This document shows positions 11,183 through 23,165 of a DNA stretch of 64,000 nucleotides, piece after piece. A program made the position numbers and the translations under genes. The stretch comes from Chamaelirium japonicum (taxonomy: Eukaryota > Streptophyta > Magnoliopsida > Liliales > Melanthiaceae): contig CANTAL010000102.1 of the NCBI GenBank assembly GCA_947650365.1, positions 434,001-498,000 on the forward strand, read 5' to 3'. Numbering within the stretch: the stretch's first letter is position 1; every line of letters starts with the position of its first letter. The notes beneath the pieces are model-generated. The model searched no databases. It saw only the letters and a program-made list of their open reading frames with translations, and had not been told where the DNA came from.

Positions 11183-14100
11183 TTAACTATCCTGGTAGAA
11201 CTTGCGCAGATTGGCTGCATTCCATGGCCTTGCCAGCGCGTCGCCGTCTTGAGTCTTCAGGCGGTAGGCTCCGTTTTTCCCCATACCATCGATGATGCAC
11301 GGTCCTTCCCAAGTAGCTCCCAGCTTGCCACTTCCCAGCTCCTTGGTATTGTCAAAGACCTTCCGCATAACTAGGTCCCCTTGTTTGAATACCCACCTTC
11401 TGACTTTGCGATCATATGCCCTCTTGATGGCCTGATGGTAGTTAGCTAGGCGCGCCCTCGCTCTCTCCCTCTTCTCTTCCAGCAAGTCCAGGCCATCAAG
11501 CAGGAGTTCGTCATTCAGCTTCGGGTCGGCAACTACGACCGTTCTCTGGGTCGGGACCAGGGTTTCCATTGGCAGGACTGCTTCAGAGCCGTAGGTAAGA
11601 CTGAACGGGGACTCTCCCGTTGGTCGCTTCGGTATCGTCCGATATGCCCATAGAACTCCGGGTAGAGCTTCTTCCCACAATCCCTTCTTCTGCTCCAGCT
11701 TCTTCTTCAGTATGTCGAGAATAGCACGATTCGTCGACTCTGCCTGCCCGTTGCTCTGGGGGTACCGCGGTGTAGAGAAGAATAACTTGATGTTGTTACT
11801 GGCGCAGAACTTCTTGATTGACTCCGCGTCGAACTGTCGCCCGTTGTCTGCAACGAAAGCCCTCGGCAGTCCGAATCGGCAGATGATGCTGCTCCATAGG
11901 AACTTTCCTACTTGAACTTCCCCGATCTTCAGCAACGGGATTGCCTCCACCCACTTGGTGAAGTAGTCGGTGGCGACGAGGAGGAACTTCCTCCGGTTGG
12001 GCGACGTCGGGAAGGGGCCCAAAATATCCAACCCCCACTGTTGGAAGGGCCAAGGGCTGGATACTGGGTGCAGCTCTTCTGCTGGTTGATGTATGGAGGG
12101 AGCATGCTTTTGACATTGCAAGCACCTTTTCGCATATCCCCCCGCATCTGCTTCCATGGTGGGCCAGTAGTAGCCTTGCAGCTTTATCTTCCGCGCCAGG
12201 GATCTTCCTCCGGAGTGGTTCCCGCACCCCCCTTCGTGTACCTCCTTCATGATTTCTGCCGCTTGTTCCTTCGTGAGGCACTTGAGGTACGGTCCGCCAA
12301 ACGAACGCTTGTACAGCTCGTCGTCGATGAGGGTGTATCTTGGAGCGTGCGCCTTGGTTCTTCGGGCATCATCGACGTCCTCCGGTAGTATCCCATCAAG
12401 TAGGTACTTCTTCATGTTGCCTACCCAATCAGCCCCGACCGCAATAGTATGGGCCGCCTCAATGGCTTGTGTTCTCCTCGTCAGGCAACTATCTTCTGCG
12501 GGGCCGATAGTTCGGGGTTCAGCTTGCACCTCGATGAAAACCCTTTTCTCTTTGTCTTCTCCGAGTACCGATGCTAGATTAGCGAGGGCATCTGCCTGCT
12601 TGTTTTCCGCTCTGGGGAACTGATGGAAGCTTATGTCTTCGAACTTGGCGATCAACTCCCGAGCTAGCTTCAGGTAGGCTTGCATCCTTGCGTCGCGGGC
12701 TTCATACCTACCGGTAATCTGATTGATTACCAGTTGGGAGTCGCCGTAGACCTGCAGGCTGGTCACCCCCAGCACTGTTGCCATCTCCAGTCCTGTCAGC
12801 ATCATCTCGTACTCCGCTTCGTTATTCGTCGTCAGGAAAAGTAGCCGCACTGATTTTTCGAGCTTCGTGTGGTCGGGGGTTACTAGGACTACCCCCACAC
12901 CACTCCCGACTGCGCACGACGAGCCATCCACAAACAATCTCCAGCCTTTTTCTTCGTCCTCCTGTCCTGCTGCCGCATCGACTCCCATGGGTCGACCGGC
13001 AGTTGCCGACAGGTCTTCTAACGTCTTTGGCACCGGTGCAGTGTCTTCCGTCGGGAAATCACTGAGGAAGTCCGCAAGTGCTTGGCCCTTGATTGCTTTC
13101 CGGGGCACGTACCGAGGACCAAACTCTTGCAGCTCTGCAGCCCACTTGCTCAGCCGACCTGCCTGAGTAGAGTTATCCAGTACTTCCTTCAGGGGGTGCT
13201 CAGTGATGACTTCGATGGGGTGAGCGACGAAGTACGGGCGAAGCCTCCTTGACACGTACACTAACGCCAGGGCTACTTGTTCGATCCGTGCGTATCGAGT
13301 TTCAGCTGACGTCATGATGCGGCTGACGTAGTAAACAGGCCTCTCCGCTCCTTCACATTCGCATATCAGTACAGCGCTGATTGCTGCCTCTGATACCGAA
13401 AGATACACCCCCAGCGTTGCACCTGGCTGGGGGGCTGTCAAGATAGGGGGTCGTCCAAGATACGTCTTCAGCTCCTGAAATACTTCTTCACAGCGTTGGT
13501 CCCAGTCGAAAGGTGCGAGCTTACTCAGCCTCTCGAACAGGGGCCGACACCGGTCTGAGGACTTGGAAATGAAGCGATTGAGGGCGTTGATCCGTCCGGT
13601 AAGCTTGTGGACTTCCTTTCGTGACTTAGGCGACGACATCTCCTCCAAAGCACGGATCTGCTCCGGGTTGGCTTCGATCCCCCATCGGGTGACCAAGTAT
13701 CCCAGGAATTTTCCCGACGTCACGCCGAAGGCGCATTTGGCCGGGTTCAACTTCATGCTGTACCTCCGCAGGGTTGCGAAGGTTTCCTCCAGGTCTTGCA
13801 TATGCGCGTCCTCCGCCTGGCTCTTCACAAGCAAGTCGTCGACGTAGACCTCCACGTTCCTTCCGATTTGGTCGACGAACATCTTGTTCACCAGCCTCTG
13901 GTACGTCGCTCCCGCATTCTTCAGCCCGAAAGGCATCATCTTGTAGCAGAAGAGCTCTCGACCCGTGACGAAGGTTGTGTGCTCCTGGTCTTCCGGATTC
14001 ATGGGGATCTGGTGATAGCCCGAGTACCCGTCCATGAACGAGAGCCTCTCGTGCCCTACCGTGGAATCCACCAGGGTATCGATGCATGGTAGCGGGTAGC

Positions 14101-15991
14101 TGTCCTTTGGGCATGCTTGGTTGAGATTTGTGAAGTCGATGCAGACCCGAATGGCTCCGGACTTCTTGGGGACGGCGACCACGTTAGCGATCCACTTCGG
14201 GTACCGAGCCTCTCTGATGATGCCCGCTCGTAGCAGCTTCTCTACCTCCACGTTGACAGCTGCTGCTTTCTCCGGTGCTAGCGACCGGGGCTTCTGACGT
14301 ACAGGTGCAGCTCCTTCTTGAATATTGAGATGATGACAGGCTACCTCGGGGTGGATGCCTGGCATATCCTCAACTGACCATGCGAACATGTCCAGGTTTG
14401 CCTTGAGAAATGCCGTCATAGCTTCGGCCTGATGCTTCGACAGCTGCGACCCGAGAAAAGTTATCCTCGGATGGCCTGCTTCTCCTAAGTCCACGGGCAG
14501 GATTGGCTCGACGGCAGGTGACTCCTCCCACTCCGTGTTCGGGCTCTCCGACTCGCCCGGTTCTTTAGGTTTAACCGGTCTGTCGATCTTCTGAGGGTGC
14601 GTCCTCCTGCTCAGCTCTTTACCTTTAGCTGGTAGGTCAGTCTCCATCGGGTCGCTCGGACCAGTTAGCTCTTTAAGTTCAGCTAACTGACCGGCCTTCT
14701 TCAAGCTCCTCGACGTATTCAGTTCTTTACGTTCAACTGAATGGTCGGTCTTTTGTAGGTCCCCCGACACTGTCAGCTCTTTACGTTTAGCTGACATGTC
14801 GGTCTTCAGCAAGTCCCCCAACACTGTCAGCTCTTTACGTTCAGCTGACAGGTCGGTCTTCAGCAGGTCCCCCGACACTGTCAGCTCTTTATATTCAGCT
14901 GACAGGTCGGTCTTCAGCAGGTCCCCCGACACTGTCAGTTCTTTAAGTTCAACTGACAGGTCGGTCTTCTCAGATGCTTGGCCTCCTCGCGCTCCTGCAC
15001 TTGATAGGGCGTGGTGCTGGAGCGTTGGTGCTTCTTGACTCTGCTTCGCAGTCCAGAGGTTGAGGATGCCCAACTCAGTGCCGCCTTCACCTGGCTCTCC
15101 TCCTTCGATTTGGCATGTCGTCTTCAGATGGATGGCACTGAGCTCGCACTTGGCTGCCGAGGACTGGTCACCTCGAATGCTCATCACACCCTTGTCGGTC
15201 CAAAACTTCACTACCTGGTGGGCCGACGAGGGGACCGCATCCAAGTGGTGGAGCCACGGTCTTCCGAGGATGATGTTGTATCCCGAGTGAGCTTCGATCA
15301 CAATGAACCGGGTAAGATTAGTGAGATGCCCTGTTGTGATCGGGAGGGTGATCTCACCAACCACCCTTGCAGCCTCCCCCGTGAAGTCCGTTATCGTCGA
15401 CGACGACTCGGTCATCTGTCCGCGATCTAGCTGCATGGCGTCGAAGGCACTGAGGAAGAGCACATCTACTGAACTTCCGGCGTCGACCAGAATTCTCTTC
15501 ACAAGGCAATTGGCTATCTGGAGCCGTATGACCAGGGGATGGTTGTGAGGCCTCTCTATTCCGACCAGATCAGCCGCCGAAAACTGTACTGCAGCTTCCA
15601 CTCTTGGATCGGGACGGATGACAGGGTCGAGTACCACATGGTGGACTTGCCTTGCTTGTTCAATACATCGCACCTGTCGGTCGACGGCATTTGATGATGG
15701 TACCGGGCCATGGTACCCGTAGACTGCATCTACCTCTCGGAGCTGACGCCTTTCTGGAGGAGGACCCGATAAGCGCTGTGCCGTCGCTCCACGCTGGACT
15801 TCTCCCACAGCCTTAGTCTCCTTACGTTGAGGGAGGTCAATGAAGCAGCCAATATGGCCGGCCTCAATAAGATCCTCGATATGATGTTTGAGTGCCCGAC
15901 ACTGCAGGGTAGTGTGGCCTTGGCTCTGGTGGTACTCGCAGTACCTTGATGCATTTCTGGCTCCCCTCTCTCCGGGTTCAAGCGGTTGCAC
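11183..15991 (-). mobile_element. pol region of the Tat element (PR-RT-RH-aRH-IN)
   Basis: A 1602-codon open stretch. Parts in order: knuckle-like CEYHQSQGHTTLQC; aspartic protease (RILVDAGSSVDVLF, about residue 165); an 18-residue tandem repeat (about residues 340-480); RT (CIDFTNLNQACPKDSYPLP, then VYVDDLLV); the retroviral-type RNase H; a second RNase H (LFVDGSSCAVGSGVGVVL, then NNEAEYEMML) typical of Tat elements; integrase with an HHCC-type region (GNHSGG, CLQCQKHAP) and a DDE core (GLDILGPFP, FVADNGRQF, STPRYPQSNGQAESTN). This stretch looks whole. Confidence 0.92.
14560..14965 (-). repeat. 54-bp tandem repeat inside Tat pol (18-residue units)
   Basis: About eight in-frame 54-bp units between protease and RT. 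The best-kept unit reads AEYKELTVSGDLLKTDL. The four units nearest the protease are nearly identical and the others more diverged. Each unit is charged and hydrophilic, with a KEL core. The unit length being a multiple of three keeps the frame open. Confidence 0.85.
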
Positions 15992-16132
15992 CCACTTGAA
16001 GTATGGTTCGCCCTTGATGGCTTCCAGGATCTGGTCTATAGGGGCGTTCAGTACTGTGAACTCCCTGTTCCACTGTGGCCTCGCGGGCCTGTCTTGCCTC
16101 TGCCGCTTCGCGTCATGCCGCGTCGCCTCCCC

Positions 16133-17479
16133 CTACTGCTTGTTGACGTTCTTCACAGCAGCTGGCTTGGCGTAGCCCTGGTGCGGGACCCTGGTTTCCA
16201 CCGCCTTCCTCTTGCGGTCCGCGTCTTCGATCTTGATGTACTTCTCAACGCGCCGCGACAGCTCGTCGATCGTCTCCGGGGTTCGCTTGATGAGCGACGC
16301 GTTGACGAGCTGGGCAGGCTGAATGGCGTTCTTGAAGGTCGCGATCACCATGCGATCCTGCCCGTCTGTGTCCGCCAAGCTCAGGTACTCGGATCTGAAC
16401 CTATGGTAGAATTGTCGGAGCGTCTCCTTCTGGGTCATACTCATCCCGAAAAGTGACTCCAGAGTCTTCAGCTCCCGGCGATTACATCGGTACTGGTCGA
16501 TGAACCGCGTGCTCAGCTCCGAGAAGGAGGAGATGGACGAGGGCCTAAGCTTGTGGAACCATTCGAGGGGGGTTCCCGACAAGCTGTTGGCGAAGGTCCG
16601 GCAGAGGATATGATCATCCTCATGCGGGACCAGAGCATCCCGGAAAGCCAGTATATGCTCCACCGGGTCTTTCGATCCGTCAAACTTGGGAAGGCGTGGA
16701 GGATTCCATCCTCGAGGGAATGGCTCCCGGAGTAGCTTTTCGACAAGCGGCGATCGTACGGCTCCTCGGATGGCGACTTCCTCCAACCGGTCGGGAGCTC
16801 GGACCCCCGGTCGGTCTCGCTGGATCTCCTCTCGCTCCCCGAGTCGCTCCGGCGCATGTACCCGAATGCGTTCGTGTACGCTCCTCCGGTCAGTAGTATG
16901 AGCCGGCTGCCGACTGGCTGGCGTCATCCGAGTGTGATGACTATCGCTCGGTTGACTATGAAGTTCACCGTCGCGCTTCGGGCGATGAACTTGTGCCGAG
17001 TCCGTCTTCGAGTAATACTTGGAGGCAGGCGGCTGTCGGGGGTGTGCCCCAAGCCGGGACCAGACATCCGAGCGTGCCGACGCCGCTCGTGCATGCTTGT
17101 TTCTCTCCGCAGGCTCCGGGCTACTCGAGTCTCGCCCGTCGGGATTTGCACTCTGGACCTCCACCGAGTGATTAACCCTGACCTCCACCTAAGGCACTGG
17201 TTGCGGCTGCATTTGCACTGGTAGGGCAGCTTGAGTGGGGAGACTCTGTCCCGCTTGGGCCAACATGCCCTGATTGAGTAGACCACCCGTCGGTGCGGCC
17301 CGCACGAAGTCACGCAACTCCTCGTAGTTGCGCTGCATCGTTTGGAGCTGGGTGGTGAGAGCTTGCTGGGTCATCATCATTGTGGCCAGAAAAGCTTCCG
17401 ATAGACCCCCTGTCAGAGGAGCCAGGGTTGCTACCGGAGCTTGACTGGACTCCCCGACTCCCAGTACAGGATTCGCCAA
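16133..17479 (-). mobile_element. gag region of the Tat element
   Basis: The main open stretch (16133-17188) holds a retrotransposon gag domain: PKFDGSKDPVEHILAFRDAL, then LSGTPLEWFHKL and FIDQYRCNRRELKTLESLF, ending with basic KYIKIEDADRKRKAVE. An upstream Gln- and Pro-rich part (17189-17479) is probably the N-terminal region. The zinc-knuckle-like segment (YCEYHQSQGHTTLQC) lies downstream near 15940. Gag would form the particle that packages the RNA. The region is broken in this copy. Confidence 0.8.
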
Positions 17480-17710
17480 CGGGACTACGCGCTACGTGTC
17501 CGTTGGCTGTTGAACAAGACGTCTGACATCATTGGCATCTCCGAGTGGCACAGTTTCGGACGGGAGCTGCGACATCGAGCGGGTACGATACGGTCCACCG
17601 GCCATCGTTCTTCAATCGCGTGGTCGTGGACTGCTGGTTACAGGTAGCCTCGGACTGGTCGACACCCACGGGTCACAGTCGAAAGCTCTAGTAGGAAGTC
17701 TCGAAGACTA

Positions 17711-17727
17711 TCCCACAGACGGCGCCA
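17711..17727 (-). promoter_or_regulatory. Primer-binding site of the Tat element
   Basis: The minus strand reads TGGCGCCGTCTGTGGGA, starting four bases inside the 5' LTR end. The TGGCGCCGT start is of the kind seen in many plant Gypsy elements of the Tat and Athila groups. The exact tRNA is not resolved here. Confidence 0.8.
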
Positions 17728-17731
17728 AGAT

Positions 17732-19056
17732 TGTGGGGGGTTCTGAATCGAACCGGACGGTTCGGGTTGCGAGCACAATCCAACAAGCCAAATGCAAAGA
17801 AGAGACGGTGGTTACGTGGAAAACCCCTTCTCAACGACGAAGGGGAAAAAACCACGGGTGGGGCGAGAATGCACTAAGACTATTCTTTCGGTTACAATTC
17901 TCTCACCTTAACCCCAATTACATACCCTGAGGACCGGTCTCCCAAACTACCGACCTCTGCAGACGGCGTCTGTCTGCAGGTCGCTTGCAAACAGTGTCTG
18001 GTTGCCGACCGACTGACCTCCGCAGACAGCCTCTGGGTGCAGACTGACCGACCTCCGCAGACAGCCTCTGGGTGCAGACCGACCGATCTCCGTAGCTCCG
18101 CAAATTCCGGGACGAAACGGGCAGCGTCTCCTCCAGAATTCTTCCTCCTCATGCTGAAGGGGTAGGTCCCCTTTTATAGTGGCTGGGTGACGGTTACGGC
18201 GCTCCGCGAAAATCGGGCGGTTGACGTATCCCCGCAATGAGCTCAACCACCGCGGTGACGTGGCGCGCGGTTGACACCTGGTCACTTTAGCCCGGAAACC
18301 GCGGAGCGTTGTCAGCACAGCGAGACCTCCGTGTTCGACTGCTGCCTCACTCCTCGGCTCGTTGCACGTCCCATCGAGAGGGGGGGGTGTGCTTCCTTGG
18401 TGACCAGCCGACCGACCCCCCCCCTCTGGCTACATGCCGACCCAGGAGAGAGAGAGGGGGGGGGGGGGGTGCCTCCTTGGTGACCGACCGACCCCCCCCC
18501 CCCCCCTTTCTGGCTACATGCCGACCCAGAGAAAAGGGGGGGGGGGGGCTGCTGCCCTCCTTGGTGACCGACGGACCCCCCCCCCCCCCCTTTTTCTGGC
18601 TACATGCCGACCCAGAGAAAAAAGGGGGGGGGGGGGCTGCTGCCCTCCTTGGTGACCGACGGACCCCCCCCCCCCTTTCTGGCTACATGCCGACCCAGAG
18701 AAAAAAGGGGGGGGGGGGACTGCTGCCCTCCTTGGTGACCGACCGACCCAGAGAGAGGGGGGGTGTGCTGCCCTCCCTTCTGGCTACATGCCGACCCAGA
18801 GAGAGGGGGGGGGGGGGGGGGGGGGGGGGGTTGTGCTGCCCTTCCTTCTGGCTACATGCCGACCCAGAGAGAGAGGGGGGGGGGGGGGGGGTGTGTTGCA
18901 CCCTCTCTCCTTGGTGACCGACCGACCGACCCCCCCTTCTTCTGGCTACATGCCGACCCAGAGGGGGGGGGGGGGGGGTGTTTGTTGCATGGCCGATCGA
19001 CCCCTCCTTCCCTCCGACTGTTGCGTTGCCGGCTCCAAAAGGAAATGGTACACACA
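17732..19056 (-). repeat. 5' LTR of the Tat element
   Basis: A 1325-bp direct repeat of 4657-5936. The part at 17732-18350 is ordinary sequence. The part at about 18375-18985 is an array of roughly 75-bp units (GGCTACATGCCGACCC recurs seven times) in which long C runs and G runs alternate. The length difference from the other LTR lies mainly in these homopolymers. Confidence 0.92.
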
Positions 19057-19061
19057 GGCGC

Positions 19062-20160
19062 CTTGCTATTGCTTGGTTTATTTCTTTTTAATAAGGTGTA
19101 CTTCGTGATAGCTCCCTCAAAAAGGAATCAACTTGCAATACGCCCTCCTACAAGTCTCGAAATCCCGCGGAACCAAATAGGAAAAAAAAGTACAAGAACT
19201 CCCAGCTCAAGTTCATTAAATTTATATTTTTTACGATCAACTTAACATGAACCATTTTTTGCATGAAAAACAATTGAAATTACTCCAAATTGTCGATTTA
19301 AAACCAATAAACAATTAATATTTTATATTTTATTAAAAAAAAATATTCTGTCAACTGACCAAATAGTTACTCTTTTTTACCTAATTATTACTCTTTATGT
19401 GCGAGATAGAATCAGCTTGGTTTCACATAGATACATTTCTTGTCACAAAAAAATCATATTGTGACCATATAAACAGAAATACCGCTTCAATCAATCGACT
19501 TAATTAAGGTACGCATTTTACATATCAAATTGTAACTCTTTGCCAATTGTTATTACTCTTTGCCAATTGTTACTTTTTTGCTATGATTGTTACACTTTAT
19601 ATATAGGGTTAAAATTGTTATTTAAATTTCTTTGTTATTATATGTGCGTGACAGAAGGAGCCCACGTTAGCCAAAACTAACGGATTTTTACTCTTTACCA
19701 AATGTTATTTTTTTGCTACAATTGTTCCACTTTATTTGTAGGGGTAAAACTGCTACTTAAAAATTTTGTTATTACATGTGCGAGGGAGAAGAAACTCGTG
19801 TTAGCCAAAGTCCAACTACAGGGGCTTAACGTTAAGTTCAAACTTAACATCCCTTAACGTTAAACGAAAACTTTTTTAAGGAGCTAACATTAATAACCCC
19901 TTTTAAATATAGACTTTGATAGCTGTTTATATAAAGTTTTTTTTTGATGGGGTATTTATATAAAGTTGCTAATGTAGTTTGATATAATTTATGTTTTATG
20001 TTGCCAAACTTTTATCCAGCTTGTTTGCAAAAAAAAAAACTTTTATCCAGCTTATTCGGAATTTTGATAATTTTTCCCAGCTTCAAAATTTACCCCCTCC
20101 CCTAATTATTCTCACACTAGATTTGTTACTTTGGTGTTTCCATAATGATTGTTTTTGGGC
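19062..20160. other. AT-rich intergenic DNA with a degenerate 130-bp repeat
   Basis: No gene is seen. Two diverged copies of a roughly 130-bp unit lie head to tail at about 19555-19680 and 19688-19812 (TACTCTTTRCCAAWTGTTA ... ATGTGCG ... GTTAGCCAAA), with a partial third copy near 19370. The rest is A/T-rich with short A and T runs. Confidence 0.55.
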
Positions 20161-21165
20161 GAGTTGGTGAGCGGTCTCCAACAAGAGATCAGTTTTAACT
20201 GAAGTCCCCCAAAATGATGTGGAAAAAAAATGCTCTCCACGTCAATTTAAATTTTTGCTTAGAATGCCATTAGGTACTATGAAACTAACCAAATATCCGA
20301 CGCCGGATCTTCTCGCCTCTACTGCTCATCGTCGTCGGAGCTACTCGTCGCCGAACCGAACCTAAACCTAATAGTCAGAGCTAAACCTAACTGTCGGAGC
20401 TACTCGCTTGCGTCACCGCTAAACCGAACCTCTGCTGCTCACGCTAGAGACTGCAATGACTGCTCATGCTCGAAGGAGATGCGAGGTGTAGGCATTTTCA
20501 AGTTTCTAAAGAAAATCAAGGACCTAACATTATCAGAAATGTCTCGTTGTCCTACGCTTTAGAGATTTGTTCTGTCAGGGATTAATCACCAATTAACCCT
20601 TGATCTTTTTAGGGGGGTTTAGTGGACAGTCCTTGAAAACATATCAGTTTTAACTTAAGGGCAACCAACCGAACCTAAATCCTATGGACGAAAATACTCC
20701 TCAATGCAATTTAAATTTTCAAATCATTCCACTCCTTTCTTAAACTAAACCGAACCTAAGCCCGAACCCTAGGCCTAGAATCCTGAACCTAACCCTAAAT
20801 CCTAAGATCTATAGGCCATGGGATGCACACTAAACCTAAAAATCCTAAACAAAACCCCTCCTCCCCTTGTGGCTTCGACGGCGGCGGCGAGCAGCTGTAA
20901 CTCGTGCTTGTCGCTGCTGCTGCTCGTGCTTACCTTCACCACTGTTGCTCGCGTCCATCTCCTCCACCGCTGCTCACACTCTTGCTCGCCTCGCCACCAG
21001 GTGCTCGAGAGAAACATGAGAAAAGGGAGGGGTTTCGACTTTTGGCAACCCTTCTCATCGAACACATCTGTTAACCCTGGACCATAGTGAAGGACATCTT
21101 TTGCCTATCCTTTTTATACCACCGATTTGTTGTCATGGACCTTAGACACATTAGCCCCTTTTTTT
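20160..21165 (+). repeat. Dispersed repeat family, copy A
   Basis: A stretch with phrases CAGTTTTAACTGAAG, ACCGAACCTAAACC, a CTGCTCGT/GCCGCC-rich middle (20870-21000) and an end with TTGTTGTCATGGACC ... TTAGACACATTAG. The same order recurs at 32921-33545 and 46230-46830. No transposase and no convincing long frame are present; the 89-codon plus-strand frame at 20818-21087 comes from the low-complexity middle. It is probably a non-autonomous DNA transposon family, class unknown. Confidence 0.55.
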
Positions 21166-21169
21166 ATGG

Positions 21170-21500
21170 GATAATTGGTGATTAATCTTTGATGGAAGAG
21201 ATTTTTAATATAAAGGATAGTGAAATATTGCTACCACTGTAACAATTGTTGCTCTTTGCTCACTGTAACAAAAAGCAACAATTCAGTAATAAAGAGCAAC
21301 AATTTCTACAGTGATTTCATTGTAGCAATTTTTTAAATACGAGATTTCACAAAAAAAAAATTTGCTACAATGATTTTATTGTTGCAAGAGCAACAATTTG
21401 GTATTAAAGAGCAATAATTGTTACAGTAATAAAGAGCAATAAAGGGATAGTTTTGTCATTTAAAGGGGAGAAAATGTCAATGGAGGGGCTTGCTTTGAAT
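21170..21500. repeat. Palindromic repeat with CTACAGTGATTTCATTGTAGC-like cores
   Basis: Several inverted phrases of the type CTACAGTGATTT and its partner ATTGTAGCAA occur among GAGCAACAATT motifs. The near-palindromic core also appears at 48470-48714 and about 59360-59410, the repeat split by the Copia element. It is probably a non-autonomous DNA transposon. No terminal repeats were fixed. Confidence 0.5.
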
Positions 21501-21614
21501 GCATATTTTTCAGGAAGGACCCGATACATATGGGGATATTTCGGTGTCCTTAGCGGTAATGTGATCCTTTGTCAACGACTTATCATAAAGTCCTTTTTTT
21601 TTTATTGTACCCTT

Positions 21615-21991
21615 AGTCATACCCCATAAATGGATGAGTTGACCATGCTTCCCACATCCTATGCCACCCTTTTTTTGACAAGTATACCCTCTCCTTTGTA
21701 TACCCCACCTACCTCTTCTCATACCCACTGCATACCGCACCTCCTCCAACGCCCTCCTTCTTGGACGTTGGCACCTCTGCCACCTGCACCCACTCTGAAA
21801 ACCCCTTCAATGGAAATTAAACCTCTCCACCATCTCGTCGCACGTCACTAGTACCCACTCCATCGTTCCCACCTCGTCCACAAACCCTACATCACCAATA
21901 CCCTTCTACTATCTCCTCCCACCACATCGGTATCCCCTCCCCCATCTCTTACTTGCTCGCTAGCACCCCATCTGCCTTATGTCCCACCGCC

Positions 21992-22055
<64 letters not shown>

Positions 22056-23165
22056 CTTGCTAGCACACCCTCCATTATCTCGAGGTGGGCATAGTAGGTG
22101 GAACGTGTGCCATTGAGTGGAGAGGAGGAAGAGGTGTGCGGAGAGGGTGCTGGTGAGGTGGGAGGAGACGATGGAGGATTTTTCGATAAAGGGATTTCTA
22201 AGTGCAGGTTAGTGGCATCGACGTTGAGGAAGGAAGACGACTAAAGGGAGTTGGGCTATGCATAGGGCATGGGTGGGTTATGAGAGGAGACGAGAGGGAT
22301 ACAAAGAAGAAAGCTCATACTTGTCAAAAACAAAAGAGGGAGAGAAAAAGTGGGGTCCGGCTAGTGGGTAACATAGTTCCAAAGGGCAGCTGCACATTGC
22401 CAAGGTAGCACGGGTTGAAGGGCAGCCCACACCTTTCTCCTCTCCCTTCCTCTTCTATGCTCATGCAAGTCACCGCTCGACACCTTCATCATCGTACCCG
22501 TGCAAGTCGTGGCCTATTGGACTTGAGCAGGTCACCGCCCATTGGACTTATGCATGTTGCTGCTCATCCACCACCACTGATCCCTACTAACCCACTGCCA
22601 CTGCCACCGCCATCGTCGCCTCCTCCCCCCTCCCTCCCTCCCTCCCTCCTCCTCCTTGTCGTCATCTTCTTCTTCCTCTTTCCTTCTTCTTCTTCCTCCT
22701 CACTCGGTCGTTTTAGCCCAGGCCTCTTTATTGTGCAGTCGGCCATCAGAGATTGAGTGTATCTACTGCCCATTCGGCCATTGCTGAGAACTTGGCCTCT
22801 GATGTCCGAATGAGATATAGATGCACTTGATCTCCAATGACCACATAGTTAGGGACTTGGTCTAAAATGACTGAGTGCAGGAGGAGGAAGGAGGAGGAGG
22901 ACAAGGAAAAGGAGGAAGGCGGCGAAGGTGGATTGCATGTGGCTGATGGTGGCAGTATGAACGGCGGAGGCGAGCAATGCCTAGCTTGGAACCGACAGAG
23001 GCAGGGCGAAAGCAACAGTGGACATGAGTTGCTATTGTCCATATGATTTGGACAAGTTGGCCATTTTTATTCCAAAGTTGGGCTGCCCCTAGTAACATGT
23101 GTATAGCGAATGACCGGATCCGAAAACGTGGGAAGCAGGGTCAACTCATCAATTTGTGGGATATT
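21615..23165. mobile_element. Putative foldback/DNA element with long inverted ends
   Basis: The left part has GGATGAGTTGACCATGCTTC (about 21633) and the right part, on the minus strand, GATGAGTTGACCCTGCTTCC (from about 23145 downward). Neighbouring sequence is also inverted (TTTTTTTGACAAGTATACC near 21670 against CATACTTGTCAAAAACAAA near 22317). The interior is C/T-rich with a pure CT run at 21997-22053 and no credible gene. Frames seen here are low-complexity. Confidence 0.4.
21997..22053. repeat. CT dinucleotide microsatellite
   Basis: About 28 uninterrupted CT units. Other CT runs lie at about 24617-24646 and 24899-24938. Confidence 0.95.

Larger units (their letters stand above)
4657..19056 (-). 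mobile_element. Tat-lineage Gypsy LTR retrotransposon, 14.4 kb
   Basis: The element is bounded by LTRs that read TGTGGGGGG...CACACA on the plus strand and is flanked by a perfect 5-bp duplication GGCGC (4652-4656 and 19057-19061). Order on the minus strand: 5' LTR 17732-19056, primer-binding site 17711-17727, gag, protease, RT, RNase H, second RNase H, integrase, tandem repeats, antisense gene, polypurine tract beside 5937, 3' LTR 4657-5936. The second RNase H domain and the antisense gene place it in the Tat group. Coding parts are mostly open with about two breaks, and the antisense region carries a Harbinger-type insertion. The LTRs differ by roughly 3 percent by eye, suggesting insertion on the order of one million years ago. 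Confidence 0.93.
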
